Shown here one piece after another: positions 18,397-27,773 of a DNA stretch of 64,000 bases. Made by a program: the position numbers and the translations under genes. The notes under the pieces were generated by a model. It did not search any database. It was not told where the DNA came from and was given only the letters and a program-made list of their open reading frames with translations. This DNA comes from an uncultured Eubacteriales bacterium (GTDB lineage: Bacteria > Bacillota > Clostridia > Oscillospirales > Acutalibacteraceae): the NCBI GenBank assembly GCA_910577755.1, contig CAJTNL010000005.1, forward strand, positions 1 to 64,000, given 5' to 3'. How positions within the stretch are numbered: position 1 is the stretch's first letter; the number at the start of each line of letters is the position of its first letter.

Positions 18397-19362
18397 TTAT
18401 ATCTCAAGATCAATCTTTGTTTCTTTCGGCTGCATAATTTCTGGGTCCATTCCCATATGCACCATTAAATCCTTTGCCGCATTATAACCCATAGTTTTTT
18501 GACGGTTATTCATTGCCGCCACCTCAATAATTACAGCCAAATTTCTACCTTGGCGCACCGGTATCGTCATAACTGGAATTTTAATATCTAAAATTTCCGT
18601 ATACTCTTTATCTATACCCATGCGATCATAAACACTCTGGTCATTCCAAACCTCCAAATTTACAATAAAGTCAATCTTTTCAGTATTTTTAATAGCACCC
18701 ATACCAAATAAACTACGTGCATTGATGATACCGATACCACGCAGCTCAATAAAATGACGAATATTTTCCGGTGATGATCCTACCAAAGTTTTCGCAGACA
18801 CACGACGAATTTCCACAGCATCATCCGCAATCAAACGATGTCCCCGTTTGATCAATTCTATGGCTGTCTCACTTTTTCCAACGCCGCTGTTACCTACAAT
18901 TAAAATGCCCTCCCCGTATACTTCAACCAATACGCCATGCCTTGTTACACGAGGTGCAAGTTGAACATTCATAAAAGAAATCAACGCAGCCATCAGCACG
19001 CAGGTCATTTCATCCGAGCTCAATAACGGAATCCGATAGCGCTTTGCAACCGTGACAAATTCTTTTGCCGGTTCAAGATTTCGGCAAAAAATAACAGCCG
19101 GCGGTTGTTTAGCAAGCAGTTTGTCTAATACGTTGATACGTTCTTGATAATTACATTCTTCTGCTAAAAACGCAGTTTCGGCATTACCTATAATCAGTAT
19201 ACGGTCTTTTTCAAAATGCTTCAAAAATCCATGAAGCTCTAAACCAGGACGGTTCACATCCGGTGAACATACCGACAGCTGCTCCGGATTAGAGGGCATA
19301 TAAATTGTTTCTAAAGAAAACTCATTGATAATTTCAGAAAGCGGTATTGTAAATTTCTCCAT
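18397..19362 (-). CDS. hprK: HPr kinase/phosphorylase
   Basis: Phosphorylates and dephosphorylates Ser46 of HPr, the central switch of carbon catabolite control in Firmicutes. The Walker A loop GNSGVGKS lies at about residues 157-164 with the preceding family His (TRHGVLVEVYG). IADDAVEI and the signature ELRGIGIINARSLFG follow, and IPVRQGRNLAVIIE is the C-terminal block. I chose the ATG at 19362 (MEKFTIPL) because AGGTG precedes it; an ATG at 19398 adds 12 atypical residues. It is the first gene of the murB-rapZ-whiA-dnaE-pfkA series, linking carbon control to wall synthesis and glycolysis. Confidence 0.96.
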   Translation of the reverse strand: MEKFTIPLSEIINEFSLETIYMPSNPEQLSVCSPDVNRPGLELHGFLKHFEKDRILIIGNAETAFLAEECNYQERINVLDKLLAKQPPAVIFCRNLEPAKEFVTVAKRYRIPLLSSDEMTCVLMAALISFMNVQLAPRVTRHGVLVEVYGEGILIVGNSGVGKSETAIELIKRGHRLIADDAVEIRRVSAKTLVGSSPENIRHFIELRGIGIINARSLFGMGAIKNTEKIDFIVNLEVWNDQSVYDRMGIDKEYTEILDIKIPVMTIPVRQGRNLAVIIEVAAMNNRQKTMGYNAAKDLMVHMGMDPEIMQPKETKIDLEI

Positions 19363-19633
19363 TTCTTTACACCTACTTTGCAATGTCTTGCAATGCATAT
19401 ATTTTTAATTTATTATAGCATAAAACAACCTGCAGAGCAATTTATAACTGCTAATGAACATCGTTTTAACAGTCACAAAAAATTTTTGAATTCTTTTAAA
19501 CATCCGCCTATTTTAATTTCCTCATATCAGCACTACAACATACTTATTATCTATAACAGTCGTTCTCCATAAAAATTGCAATGTTTCTATGAACATGCTA
19601 TAATAAATATACTATCAAACAATTGGTGAATCT

Positions 19634-20815
19634 ATGAAAATCGCAATCTTTACAGAAACATATATAAATAAAAACACAGCAGCAGCTAATCAAGCTGCTG
19701 TTCTCCTTGAGGGCCTAAAACAGCTGGGGCACAAAGTACTGATTGTGACCGGCTACAAAAAAGCAACTGAAATTACCTTGGCAAGAGGAGTATTATGCTG
19801 TCCGGCAAATAAGTCTAATAACTTTTACAGACAAAGTGCAAATAAGTTCCATGTGCGTATGCTCAATTATTATATTGCTGCATTTAAACCGGATGTTATC
19901 CATATTTTAACCATGTCTGAAATTGGTATGGCTGGTTTGCGTTTTGCACGTAAAAACAATTTACCCCTTATCACAACGGTTCATGAATTTCACAATGCAC
20001 AGCATTTGGAAGAAGAGCAATCTCTCCATCAAATTATTAGTCTTTTCACCCAGCCGCTTGCAGAGCATCAGGCGCATAAAATTTTATCTTCTTCTCAAAT
20101 GATAACCTACTCCTCACGCCAATTGATTTCACATATTAAAAAATACGCACCAAATGCTGAAATTATCCGTATTCCTTATTGTATAAACGATATAAAATTC
20201 AGAATAGACAGTATCTCAGAACAAACTCGTTGGAGAATGCGAGATCGTTTACGCTTATCCACGGAGAATACCGGTGTTATTTTTGCCGGCCAATTATACA
20301 AAAATAATCATGTTGATCAACTGCTTTACTATTGGAAAAAATGTGTTAAACCTACTGTTCCACTTCGGCTAATTATTGCCGGCGATGGACCTCAAATGAA
20401 ATATTTGAAAAACTTGGCATTAGAATACGGCATCTGTCAGCAGGTAACCTTTACCGGAGAATTATCTCAAAGAGAATTAAACGCATGTTTCGCCGTTTGC
20501 GATGTATTTGTAAGCGCCGCCAGTTCTATGACAATGAAAGCGTCACCGTTAGAAGCTATCGCATGCGGAGTACCAGTTATTTTGCCCAAAGAAAGCGCTA
20601 ATGCGGATATTGTAATTGAAGGGAAAAACGGATTTACTTATGACGACCCCAAAGATATGTATGAGCTGATGCGCAGTTTTACAGATTTAAACAGCAGACA
20701 AAAAACAGCTGTACGCAATTTGGTATGTAAAACAGCTCAGCGTTTAACCGCCGTCAATCAAGCTAAATCTATGTTGGATTTATACACCGCTATCAAAAAA
20801 AACTGCAAGGAATGA
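19634..20815 (+). CDS. GT4-family glycosyltransferase
   Basis: A 393-residue glycosyltransferase with two Rossmann-like domains (GT-B fold). The N-terminal domain begins MKIAIFTETYINKNTAAANQAA and has TTVHEFHNA. The C-terminal domain has GVIFAGQLYKNNHVDQLL, LIIAGDGPQMKYL and the nucleotide-sugar motif SPLEAIACGVPVILPKESAN, with the E-x7-E pattern modified. It resembles enzymes that glucosylate diacylglycerol or build capsular sugars; the acceptor cannot be told from sequence. It is the only plus-strand gene for several kilobases, stands alone, and is divergent from hprK. Confidence 0.88.
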   Translation: MKIAIFTETYINKNTAAANQAAVLLEGLKQLGHKVLIVTGYKKATEITLARGVLCCPANKSNNFYRQSANKFHVRMLNYYIAAFKPDVIHILTMSEIGMAGLRFARKNNLPLITTVHEFHNAQHLEEEQSLHQIISLFTQPLAEHQAHKILSSSQMITYSSRQLISHIKKYAPNAEIIRIPYCINDIKFRIDSISEQTRWRMRDRLRLSTENTGVIFAGQLYKNNHVDQLLYYWKKCVKPTVPLRLIIAGDGPQMKYLKNLALEYGICQQVTFTGELSQRELNACFAVCDVFVSAASSMTMKASPLEAIACGVPVILPKESANADIVIEGKNGFTYDDPKDMYELMRSFTDLNSRQKTAVRNLVCKTAQRLTAVNQAKSMLDLYTAIKKNCKE

Positions 20816-21077
20816 AAACATAATCGTGATCTTGTTTTGGTGGATCTAAACCAAATACTTGTACATGACATCGCCCTATACTCTTTTATTCTCTAGCATT
20901 TTTGATTCCATATTCTGAACAAAATTTTCTGATGTTAAAGTATTTATCTAAATATTCTTTTTAACTGCTATTTTTTTACTTTTCTATAAAAATACTTGTT
21001 TAAGAAATATTAATATACAGAGAATGCTGCAATGACAGATCATCTACTGTGCCCTCAAAACAGCACACCATAAAATG
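20816..21077. other. Intergenic region without visible gene
   Basis: About 260 bp of A/T-rich sequence between the convergent glycosyltransferase and glnS genes. I see no open frame with a ribosome binding site and no recognisable RNA fold apart from the terminator at its right end. Confidence 0.4.
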
Positions 21078-21120
21078 AAAAAGCGGATAAGGCTTTATAA
21101 TAAGCTCTTATCCGCTTTTT
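21078..21120. terminator. Bidirectional terminator
   Basis: Arms at 21078-21091 and 21107-21120 form a perfect 14-bp stem (AAAAAGCGGATAAG with its complement), and an inner GCTT/AAGC extends it. It ends in a T run on the plus strand and an A/T run on the other side, between the convergent glycosyltransferase and glnS genes. Confidence 0.85.
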
Positions 21121-21125
21121 TGTAT

Positions 21126-22814
21126 CTACTTTTTCTTAAAACTGTCTTTTAACGAAACTGTTCTGTTAAAAACCAAATGCTCCTGCGTACTATCTTGTGA
21201 ATCAAAGCAGAAATACCCCTGACGCATGAATTGAAAGGAACTCTTTGAATCCAACTCTTTAACAGACGCTTCCACCTTACAATTTTCCAGTACCTGCAAC
21301 GACTTTTCATTTATCAAGTCCAATAATTCGCCAGATTCAGGATCAGCCTCTGTAAACAGGTTGTCATACAAGCGAATTTCTGCATTCAAGGCATTTCTTG
21401 CATCCACCCAATGGATCGTACCCCGCACCTTTCTTCCATCTGGCGTTGTACCTCCGCGGGTTGCAGAATCATATTCTCCATAAACTTCAATCACATTACC
21501 ATTTTCATCTTTTTTACAGCCAGTACATTTTACAATATATGTTGTTTTCATACGTACCTCATTACCGGGGAAAAAACGAAAATATCCCTTTACAGGCTCC
21601 TCAGTAAAGTCACTTCTTTCAATCCAAGATTCACGCGAAAATGTAATAGTTCGTGTACCATCCTCCGGACGGTTTGGATTATTCTCAATTTCAAACTCTT
21701 CGACTAAGTCCTTTGGATAATTGGTGACAATCAGCTTAACCGGATCCAAAACCGCCATCACCCGCTGAGCCGATATATTTAACTCTTCACGCAGACAATG
21801 CTCTAAAAAACTGTACTCCACCACGCTGTTGACTTTAGAAACACCGATCCTCTCACAAAAATTACGAATAGCAATCGGCGTGTATCCGCGGCGGCGTAGA
21901 CCGCTTAACGTGGGCATTCTTGGATCATCCCAGCCAGAAACAATGTTATTTTCTACCAATAAACGCAATTTACGCTTGCTCATAACCATATGATTCATAT
22001 TCAGTCTTGCAAACTCAATCTGACGTGGTTGGCACTGCAACTCCGAATGTAAAATAACCCATTCATAAAGAGGTCTATGATCTTCAAATTCCAAGGAACA
22101 TAAAGAATGAGTTATTCCCTCTAGTGCATCTTCAATTGGATGAGCATAGTCATACATTGGATAAATATACCATTCATTCCCAGTCCGATGATGGTGCATA
22201 TGGCTGATACGATACAAAACAGGGTCTCTCATATTAAAGTTTCCGGAAGCCAGATCAATTTTGGCTCGAAGTGTCATTGCGCCGTCAGAAAATTCACCAG
22301 CTTTCATCCGTTTAAATAAATCTAAACTTTCCTCTATCGGTCTGTCACGATACGGACTAATTGCAGGATTGGTCAGATCACCTCTATTCTCCCGCATTTC
22401 CTCCGCTGTGCATTCACAAACATAAGCCAACCCCTTTTTAATTAGATTAACCGCAATCTCATACATTTTACCAAAATAATCTGATGCATAATAAAAACGA
22501 TCACCCCAAGAAAATCCCAGCCATGCAATATCCTCTTGAATAGCCTTTACATATTCAACATCTTCTTTTGTGGGATTGGTATCATCCATGCGCAAATTGC
22601 ATAATCCGTTATATTTTTCCGCTGTAGCAAAATCAATATAAATTGCCTTTGCATGTCCAATATGCAAATAACCATTAGGCTCGGGCGGAAAACGCGTATG
22701 AACCTTCATACCCGCAAATCTTCCTCCCGGTGCAATATCCTCTTCAATAAAGTCATGAATAAAATTGCTCCAAACATCTTCCGTTTCTTCAATATGTTTC
22801 ATTTCTTCACTCAT
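21126..22814 (-). CDS. glnS: Glutamine--tRNA ligase
   Basis: Charges tRNA-Gln with glutamine. Class I synthetase motifs are HIGH at 51-54 (PPEPNGYLHIGHAKAI) and MSKRK near 275 in the KMSKS position. The C-terminal beta-barrel anticodon domain is present (FTEEPVKGYFRFFPG, ATRGGTTPDG). The length of 562 residues is typical of GlnRS rather than GluRS. Many Firmicutes lack GlnRS and make Gln-tRNA by amidation, so its presence implies direct charging. It lies 13 bp after gltX on the same strand. Confidence 0.95.
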   Translation of the reverse strand: MSEEMKHIEETEDVWSNFIHDFIEEDIAPGGRFAGMKVHTRFPPEPNGYLHIGHAKAIYIDFATAEKYNGLCNLRMDDTNPTKEDVEYVKAIQEDIAWLGFSWGDRFYYASDYFGKMYEIAVNLIKKGLAYVCECTAEEMRENRGDLTNPAISPYRDRPIEESLDLFKRMKAGEFSDGAMTLRAKIDLASGNFNMRDPVLYRISHMHHHRTGNEWYIYPMYDYAHPIEDALEGITHSLCSLEFEDHRPLYEWVILHSELQCQPRQIEFARLNMNHMVMSKRKLRLLVENNIVSGWDDPRMPTLSGLRRRGYTPIAIRNFCERIGVSKVNSVVEYSFLEHCLREELNISAQRVMAVLDPVKLIVTNYPKDLVEEFEIENNPNRPEDGTRTITFSRESWIERSDFTEEPVKGYFRFFPGNEVRMKTTYIVKCTGCKKDENGNVIEVYGEYDSATRGGTTPDGRKVRGTIHWVDARNALNAEIRLYDNLFTEADPESGELLDLINEKSLQVLENCKVEASVKELDSKSSFQFMRQGYFCFDSQDSTQEHLVFNRTVSLKDSFKKK

Positions 22815-22827
22815 ACTGTTTCTCCAC

Positions 22828-24294
22828 TCATTCCTTGTTCTCGTCTTTCAGTTTTTTAAGCCCCATATTCAATCTTTTTATCGCTTCCGCTTTACCTAAA
22901 ATGGTCAGAATCTCTATTGCGCCTCCCGGCGTTACGGTCATACCAGCTGCTGCAATTCTCACCGGCCACAGTAAAGTACCATTTTTAACCTCCAATTTTT
23001 CCGGTAATGCCAAAAGCGCATCATGAATGCTTTCTGTTGTCCAGTAATCCAAACTCTCCAATACCGGAATCGCCGCCTCCAACATAGTAACGGAATTCGT
23101 CGTGTTAGTTTTACTTTTCTTATTGATAAACAACTCCGTAGAATATTCCGGCAGCTCTTTAAAAAAGTGAATCATATCTGCAATTTGATTTAATTTTGTA
23201 ACACGTGGCTGCAAAATAGAAGACAACACACCCCAATCCAAATCCTGATCAGGAAATACCTTTTTATAAGAGGGCATAGCCAGTTGTGTAAATCCATCCA
23301 GCGTCATAGCACGTAAATACTCGCCGTTCATCCATGTAAGCTTATCATAATCGAATACAGCAGGAGATTTACTAATTCCATCTACAGAGAAATACTCAGC
23401 CAACTCCGACAATGTAAATATCTCCCTATTATCTTTAGGACACCAGCCAAGCAAGGCAATGTAATTAACAATTGCTTCCGGCAAATAACCTTCGTTTACT
23501 AAATCTACAAAACCGGTAGAACCATGCCGTTTTGATAACTTAGAAACGCTTCCATCTTCATTTTTTCCCATAATCATAGGTAAATGCACATAAGTTGGTA
23601 ATTTCCATCCGTATGCTTCATACAATAAATTATATTTAGGGGTAGAGGTCAGGTACTCACAACCCCTAACTACATGTGTGATACCCATTAAATGATCATC
23701 GACTACATTTGCAAAGTTATAGGTTGGGTAACCGTCAGATTTTATTAAAATTTGGTCCTCAAGTTCTGTATTCTCAATGGTAATCTCTCCATAAACCACA
23801 TCTGTAAACGTCGTAAATCCTGTCATTGGCATCTTTTGACGAATAACATAAGGCGTTCCTGCGGCAAGCTGTTTGTCTACCTCCTCCTGTGATAAATCAC
23901 GACAATGACGGTCATATCCCTCAAAAACATGTTCACCCTTATGCATGCTATCTAATCGTTCTTTTGAGCAAAAGCAATAATATGCCTTGCCGCTTTTTAC
24001 AAGCTCCTGTGCATACGGCAAATATAAATTCTTTCGCTTACTCTGAATATACGGACCAAAATCTCCTCCTACGTCGGGACCTTCATCATGGAAAATTCCC
24101 ACTTGTTTTAAAGTATCGTAAATCACCTGTACAGCGCCTTCTACCAAACGCTCCTGATCTGTATCTTCAATACGCAAAACAAATTTACCATTGAAAGACT
24201 TTGCAATTAAATATTCATATAATGCTGTGCGTAAATTTCCTACATGCATAAAACCGGTAGGGCTTGGTGCAAATCTTGTTCTGACGTCCTTCAT
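22828..24294 (-). CDS. gltX: Glutamate--tRNA ligase
   Basis: Charges tRNA-Glu. The protein has 488 residues. The N-terminal signature is RFAPSPTGFMHVGNLRTALY, so the class I HIGH tetrad reads HVGN at residues 17-20, a variant also common among GluRS enzymes. KLSKR near 252 fills the KMSKS position. A zinc-like cluster (CFCSKERL ... YDRHC) lies near 110-140. The C-terminal anticodon-binding helices follow. It is the upstream partner of glnS, and both are probably on one transcript. Confidence 0.95.
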   Translation of the reverse strand: MKDVRTRFAPSPTGFMHVGNLRTALYEYLIAKSFNGKFVLRIEDTDQERLVEGAVQVIYDTLKQVGIFHDEGPDVGGDFGPYIQSKRKNLYLPYAQELVKSGKAYYCFCSKERLDSMHKGEHVFEGYDRHCRDLSQEEVDKQLAAGTPYVIRQKMPMTGFTTFTDVVYGEITIENTELEDQILIKSDGYPTYNFANVVDDHLMGITHVVRGCEYLTSTPKYNLLYEAYGWKLPTYVHLPMIMGKNEDGSVSKLSKRHGSTGFVDLVNEGYLPEAIVNYIALLGWCPKDNREIFTLSELAEYFSVDGISKSPAVFDYDKLTWMNGEYLRAMTLDGFTQLAMPSYKKVFPDQDLDWGVLSSILQPRVTKLNQIADMIHFFKELPEYSTELFINKKSKTNTTNSVTMLEAAIPVLESLDYWTTESIHDALLALPEKLEVKNGTLLWPVRIAAAGMTVTPGGAIEILTILGKAEAIKRLNMGLKKLKDENKE

Positions 24295-24393
24295 TTTACA
24301 GAACCCCTTTCCTCCACCTTAGCTGATATATAACTATTTTTTTATTATACCAAAAAATTCTGCTTTCGCAACTATCATTCATAAATAAAGCAA

Positions 24394-24440
24394 TCAATGA
24401 AAAACACCCCGCTTGACTTGAGCAGGATATTTTTCATTGA
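24394..24440 (-). terminator. Terminator of the D,D-carboxypeptidase gene
   Basis: TCAATGAAAAA (24394-24404) and its complement (24430-24440) enclose an inner CC-GCT/AGC-GG stem. It starts 2 bp after the stop codon of the carboxypeptidase gene and lies between it and gltX. Confidence 0.65.
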
Positions 24441-24442
24441 CT

Positions 24443-25219
24443 TTATTGCCGTATACGCATATATTCAACATATTCTTCAAGACACATATTCAGACGCTTT
24501 ATATTTTTTGCATGTTCAGTCCCCACATAACGAAAATGCCACGGCTCATACATAATTCCTGTAATATCCTGTTTATCCTCAGGATAGCGCAGTATAAAAC
24601 CATAATCAGCAGCATTTTGCATAAGCCATGCATATTCATTTGTATTTTTAAAGGAATCTAAGGCACCGTTAAAATCAATAACCAAACCTGTATTATGTTC
24701 GCTATGACCTGGCTGTTGCACAGCTCTTCCCGCCGCCTCAACCGCTTGATTTTCCGTCATACCTTTTTTCAAATTGTCATCAATTTCCTGCTGGTACAAT
24801 CGCCCCTGAAACGCAGCGTCTCTGTAAGCTGAAGAAATCCATAGCGTTATATGGTCAGCAGCTGCAGCCGCATACATCCGACCATAAGCATTCATTGCAC
24901 GCTCGTCCAACATAATACCAAACTGCTCTACCAATTTACTATCCGTTCCCTCAGGCATTTTATGCTCTGCATTAACCAAAACAAGAAGCGGATCGTCCAA
25001 TTGTTCAAAAACGACCGGGGCAGTTGACGTCATTGACGACGGAGAAGACTCTTTCTGAGAAACAGTTGTGGGTGAAAGCAGTTGGTCAGCAGAACCAGAA
25101 CCACTCCAGTCATATAATGTAAAAAACAGAAAAATACCTGTCGCCATTGCTACAAATAAAACAATGATGATAACCGTAATAAACAAATTTTTTTTATCTT
25201 GTGACCTATTACTTCTCAT
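24443..25219 (-). CDS. D-alanyl-D-alanine carboxypeptidase, VanY/M15 family
   Basis: A membrane-anchored peptidase that trims the terminal D-Ala of peptidoglycan stem peptides. One N-terminal helix spans about residues 12-33, followed by a Ser/Thr-rich linker. The M15B zinc site is intact: SSAYR, then SEHNTGLVIDF (His and Asp ligands) and EPWHFRYVG (catalytic Glu and His ligand). The length of 258 residues is typical. No vanS/vanR or vanA-type neighbours are present, so this looks like a housekeeping wall enzyme and not a glycopeptide-resistance gene. Confidence 0.93.
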   Translation of the reverse strand: MRSNRSQDKKNLFITVIIIVLFVAMATGIFLFFTLYDWSGSGSADQLLSPTTVSQKESSPSSMTSTAPVVFEQLDDPLLVLVNAEHKMPEGTDSKLVEQFGIMLDERAMNAYGRMYAAAAADHITLWISSAYRDAAFQGRLYQQEIDDNLKKGMTENQAVEAAGRAVQQPGHSEHNTGLVIDFNGALDSFKNTNEYAWLMQNAADYGFILRYPEDKQDITGIMYEPWHFRYVGTEHAKNIKRLNMCLEEYVEYMRIRQ

Positions 25220-25444
25220 TATAGCCTCCCAATAATTTTAAGAAAAAATTTATTTTCTCTTAAAAGTGTGACAATGTGATAAACTTCTGCAAATCGTGAC
25301 ATGATATATGATAAATTTTAGATTGTTTATGAATATTTTTTTAAATTTTAAAAAAATATTACTTCTAACCTTACAATCAACGCATACAAATAAAAATACA
25401 GAACCGTAACAACCACTGCATTAAAATAAAAAAGGAGGATACAA

Positions 25445-25912
25445 GTGTTTGTCATAAAATGCAAACCGTTCTTATTAAGCATTCTAGTCCCTATCTTTAT
25501 TGGATTTCTTGCAGGTATTATTATATTACCTGACATTGGTATTTACTCTACATTGACATTACCGCCAGGTTCTCCTCCAGGATTTGTATTTCCAATTGTC
25601 TGGACCGCACTTTATATTTTAATGGGTATTTCCTCATACGGCATTTTCACTTCCCAATCAAACTTTATCAGTATATCCTTTTGGATATATTCATTTCAAC
25701 TAGCGCTAAACTTTTTTTGGCCTATTATTTTCTTTAAATCACAGCTATATTTATTTGCATTTATTTGGCTGCTAATTTTAATTGCATGTATTTTACTTAT
25801 GATTAAAATATTTACCAAAGTGAATAAAATAAGCGCCTATTTATTAATCCCGTATATATTATGGTGTATTTATGCAGCGTATCTCAATTTAGGCATTGTA
25901 ATTTTAAATTAA
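25445..25912 (+). CDS. TspO/MBR family membrane protein
   Basis: A 155-residue protein with five membrane helices of the TspO/translocator-protein family, which bind porphyrins and related tetrapyrroles. Family landmarks are PPGFVFPIVWTALYILMGIS, then QLALNFFWPIIFF, and LLIPYILWCIYAAYLNLGI near the C-terminus. The start is GTG with GGAGG about 6 nt upstream. The gene is monocistronic, divergent from the carboxypeptidase gene, and converges on the DNA glycosylase gene. The role in this organism is unknown. Confidence 0.92.
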   Translation: MFVIKCKPFLLSILVPIFIGFLAGIIILPDIGIYSTLTLPPGSPPGFVFPIVWTALYILMGISSYGIFTSQSNFISISFWIYSFQLALNFFWPIIFFKSQLYLFAFIWLLILIACILLMIKIFTKVNKISAYLLIPYILWCIYAAYLNLGIVILN

Positions 25913-25983
25913 CATAATACATACAATACCTAACAGCTTATTTGTGATATAGAACCTCTTTGTTTTTTAATACATAATTACAA

Positions 25984-26502
25984 CTACCTTAAATATGGTA
26001 AAATGCTACAATAAGCTTGCCTTAATTCTTCTATGTTTATGCGGCAATTTGCCGGACTGGTAGAGGGTAACGCAAAGGCTTCTTTACCTGTTTGAGGTAA
26101 ACAATATTTTTTATATAATATCTCTGCTTTTCTTCCTGTTGTAAATATTGCTTTGATGGATGCGACTTTGAAAATCAATGTTAAATCGTTAACCGTAGGA
26201 TTTCGGATACTGCTGTCATCAGCTCCCGCTATAGAGCAGGAATGCAGCACATCCCACAGCGCAATACCTTGTTCTAAAAGCAGCTTTATTTTATCATCTT
26301 TTGTTTGCGGTACCGACCGATTGCACACATAAGCAATCACCGGCCAAAAACGGTTTTGAGGATGCCCATAATAAAAATTGGACTCCCTTGATTTAGGTGA
26401 CGGAAATGTACCCAGTATTAACACCCTGGAGTTTTGATTATAAACTGGTTCAATGGTATGCGTCAGTAGTTTTCGATTCAAATTTTTCACCTTCCTTATC
26501 AT
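25984..26502 (-). CDS. DNA-deoxyinosine glycosylase (uracil-DNA glycosylase superfamily)
   Basis: A 172-residue base-excision repair glycosylase. It shows the pattern of the hypoxanthine-DNA glycosylase family: LILGTFPSPKSRE followed by FYYGHPQNRFWPVI, then ALWDVLHSC, and LPSTSPANC in the second active-site loop. In this superfamily these loops bind the flipped base; the family is reported to remove deoxyinosine. The substrate assignment follows the family and is not proven by sequence. No partner genes are adjacent. Confidence 0.87.
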   Translation of the reverse strand: MIRKVKNLNRKLLTHTIEPVYNQNSRVLILGTFPSPKSRESNFYYGHPQNRFWPVIAYVCNRSVPQTKDDKIKLLLEQGIALWDVLHSCSIAGADDSSIRNPTVNDLTLIFKVASIKAIFTTGRKAEILYKKYCLPQTGKEAFALPSTSPANCRINIEELRQAYCSILPYLR

Positions 26503-26772
26503 ACCAAAAACTCTACATAAAAACTAGTAATATGACAAAATCGTTACCACAATATTATCTTCCACATTTTAAAAACTAGCCACAAATATAAAATTACACA
26601 ACGGATAAAAGATAAATGTAAATTCTTTAAGTCTTATTTTTTATATAAGTAAAGTAAAATGCCGCAGAAAAAAATTTTAGTACCTCCATAACGCCTATTT
26701 CACCAATTTTATTATAACTGAAATTTAGATAAAATCATTAATGATTAAAATTTCTCAATAACTGTGTTTTTA
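26503..26772. other. Intergenic region without visible gene
   Basis: A very A/T-rich stretch between the divergent glycosylase and DUF4198-like genes. I see no coding frame with a ribosome binding site. The promoter at 26773-26801 is the only signal I can support in this interval. Confidence 0.4.
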
Positions 26773-26801
26773 TTGACAAGATATAAAAATAAGAACATAA
26801 T
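26773..26801 (+). promoter_or_regulatory. Sigma-A-type promoter for the DUF4198-like gene
   Basis: TTGACA (26773-26778) and CATAAT (26796-26801) are separated by 17 bp. The predicted start lies about 140 bp before the ATG, leaving a long leader. No recognisable riboswitch fold was found in that leader by eye. Confidence 0.6.
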
Positions 26802-26951
26802 GGAAAAGTAAAATGGTATTTCTTACATACACAAGTATATTTTGTACCACTGTTTATAAAAACAGAAATACATCGGTAAATATTACACTACTAGAAAATG
26901 TGAGAAATTATGAATAATGTTATATAAAATAAGAAAAAGGAAAGTGAGAAC

Positions 26952-27716
26952 ATGGCGGAACGCAAGATTAAAGACACAACTCATCTATTAGTATATGGAC
27001 ATGAAGGATGGCTTGAAGAATACCCGTCCCATTATCACGCCGGAGACCCGATTATGGCAAAAATGCAATGGGGTCATAATCTTGTCGTAGATGGTTTACC
27101 AAACGGTGAATATTTAAAGCATCATGTTTATGCCCCTGACGGTACATGCACAAAAGCCGTGGCAGAATCCAGCGGAGATTTATGGTACAACATCACCGCC
27201 GATACAAATCAGGAAGGATTCTATATGCTTGTAACCAGCTATGACGAATGTTGGGCTCAATACCCTAATGAAGAGTATAAACTAGGTACTAGGGCTCAAT
27301 ATCCTGACGCCATTGAAGTCCGTGACTATTGCCAATATGCGACCACATGTGTATCAGTTGGTCATCATCATGATACAGAAGTTTCGCCAATTAAAGGCTT
27401 AGAAATGTACCTGCGTCCAATCTCAAACCCCAACTATCAAGTAGGTCACCAATTAAAACTGCAGCTGATAATTCAAGATATGCCCTCCAATGCTCATCAG
27501 GGAACACTGATTTATCAAACTCCTGAAAACCTGGAAGAAACTGAAATTACTTCTGACGATAATGGTATTTTTACAGTAACACCAAATAAAACCGGTACCT
27601 ATTGCCTTATTGTTCGCCATGTAACAAACGATAAAAAGGATAACTGTTATGAGGGCAGAAACTTTACCATTACCCACTGCTTTAAAGCAGGCGAGCATGC
27701 ACACCATCACCATTAA
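26952..27716 (+). CDS. DUF4198-like protein with natural His-rich tail
   Basis: A 254-residue protein resembling DUF4198/NikM-type proteins, which are linked to nickel or cobalt uptake. The N-terminal part (HLLVYGHEGWLEEYPSHYHAGDPI) matches the usual opening. A second beta-domain has TGTYCLIVRHV. Histidines cluster at VGHHHDTEV (about residue 140) and at the very end (GEHAHHHH), and cysteines recur. Relatives are mostly exported or membrane-tethered, but no signal peptide is seen here: the protein opens MAERKIKDTTHLL. AGGAAAGTGAG precedes the ATG. The gene is monocistronic, with its own promoter and terminator. Metal binding is likely; the metal and role are inferred. Confidence 0.7.
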   Translation: MAERKIKDTTHLLVYGHEGWLEEYPSHYHAGDPIMAKMQWGHNLVVDGLPNGEYLKHHVYAPDGTCTKAVAESSGDLWYNITADTNQEGFYMLVTSYDECWAQYPNEEYKLGTRAQYPDAIEVRDYCQYATTCVSVGHHHDTEVSPIKGLEMYLRPISNPNYQVGHQLKLQLIIQDMPSNAHQGTLIYQTPENLEETEITSDDNGIFTVTPNKTGTYCLIVRHVTNDKKDNCYEGRNFTITHCFKAGEHAHHHH

Positions 27717-27723
27717 AAACAAA

Positions 27724-27772
27724 AATCCCCGGCAGATACGTCACAATTATTTGTTTCGTTCTGACGGGGATT
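27724..27772. terminator. Convergent terminator
   Basis: AATCCCCG-G-CAG (27724-27735) pairs with CTG-A-CGGGGATT (27761-27772), with one G/A mismatch and a long loop. It lies between the convergent DUF4198-like and patatin genes. Confidence 0.7.
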
Positions 27773-27773
27773 A

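Noticed and set aside
24443..25219. VanY-type carboxypeptidase as part of a vancomycin resistance cluster
   Set aside because: No vanR, vanS, vanH, vanA or vanX-like genes are nearby; the gene is monocistronic and fits housekeeping wall trimming.
26952..27716. C-terminal histidine run read as an engineered purification tag
   Set aside because: It is four histidines preceded by AGEHA, in a genomic context with natural promoter and terminator; a further internal HHHD cluster supports a native feature.
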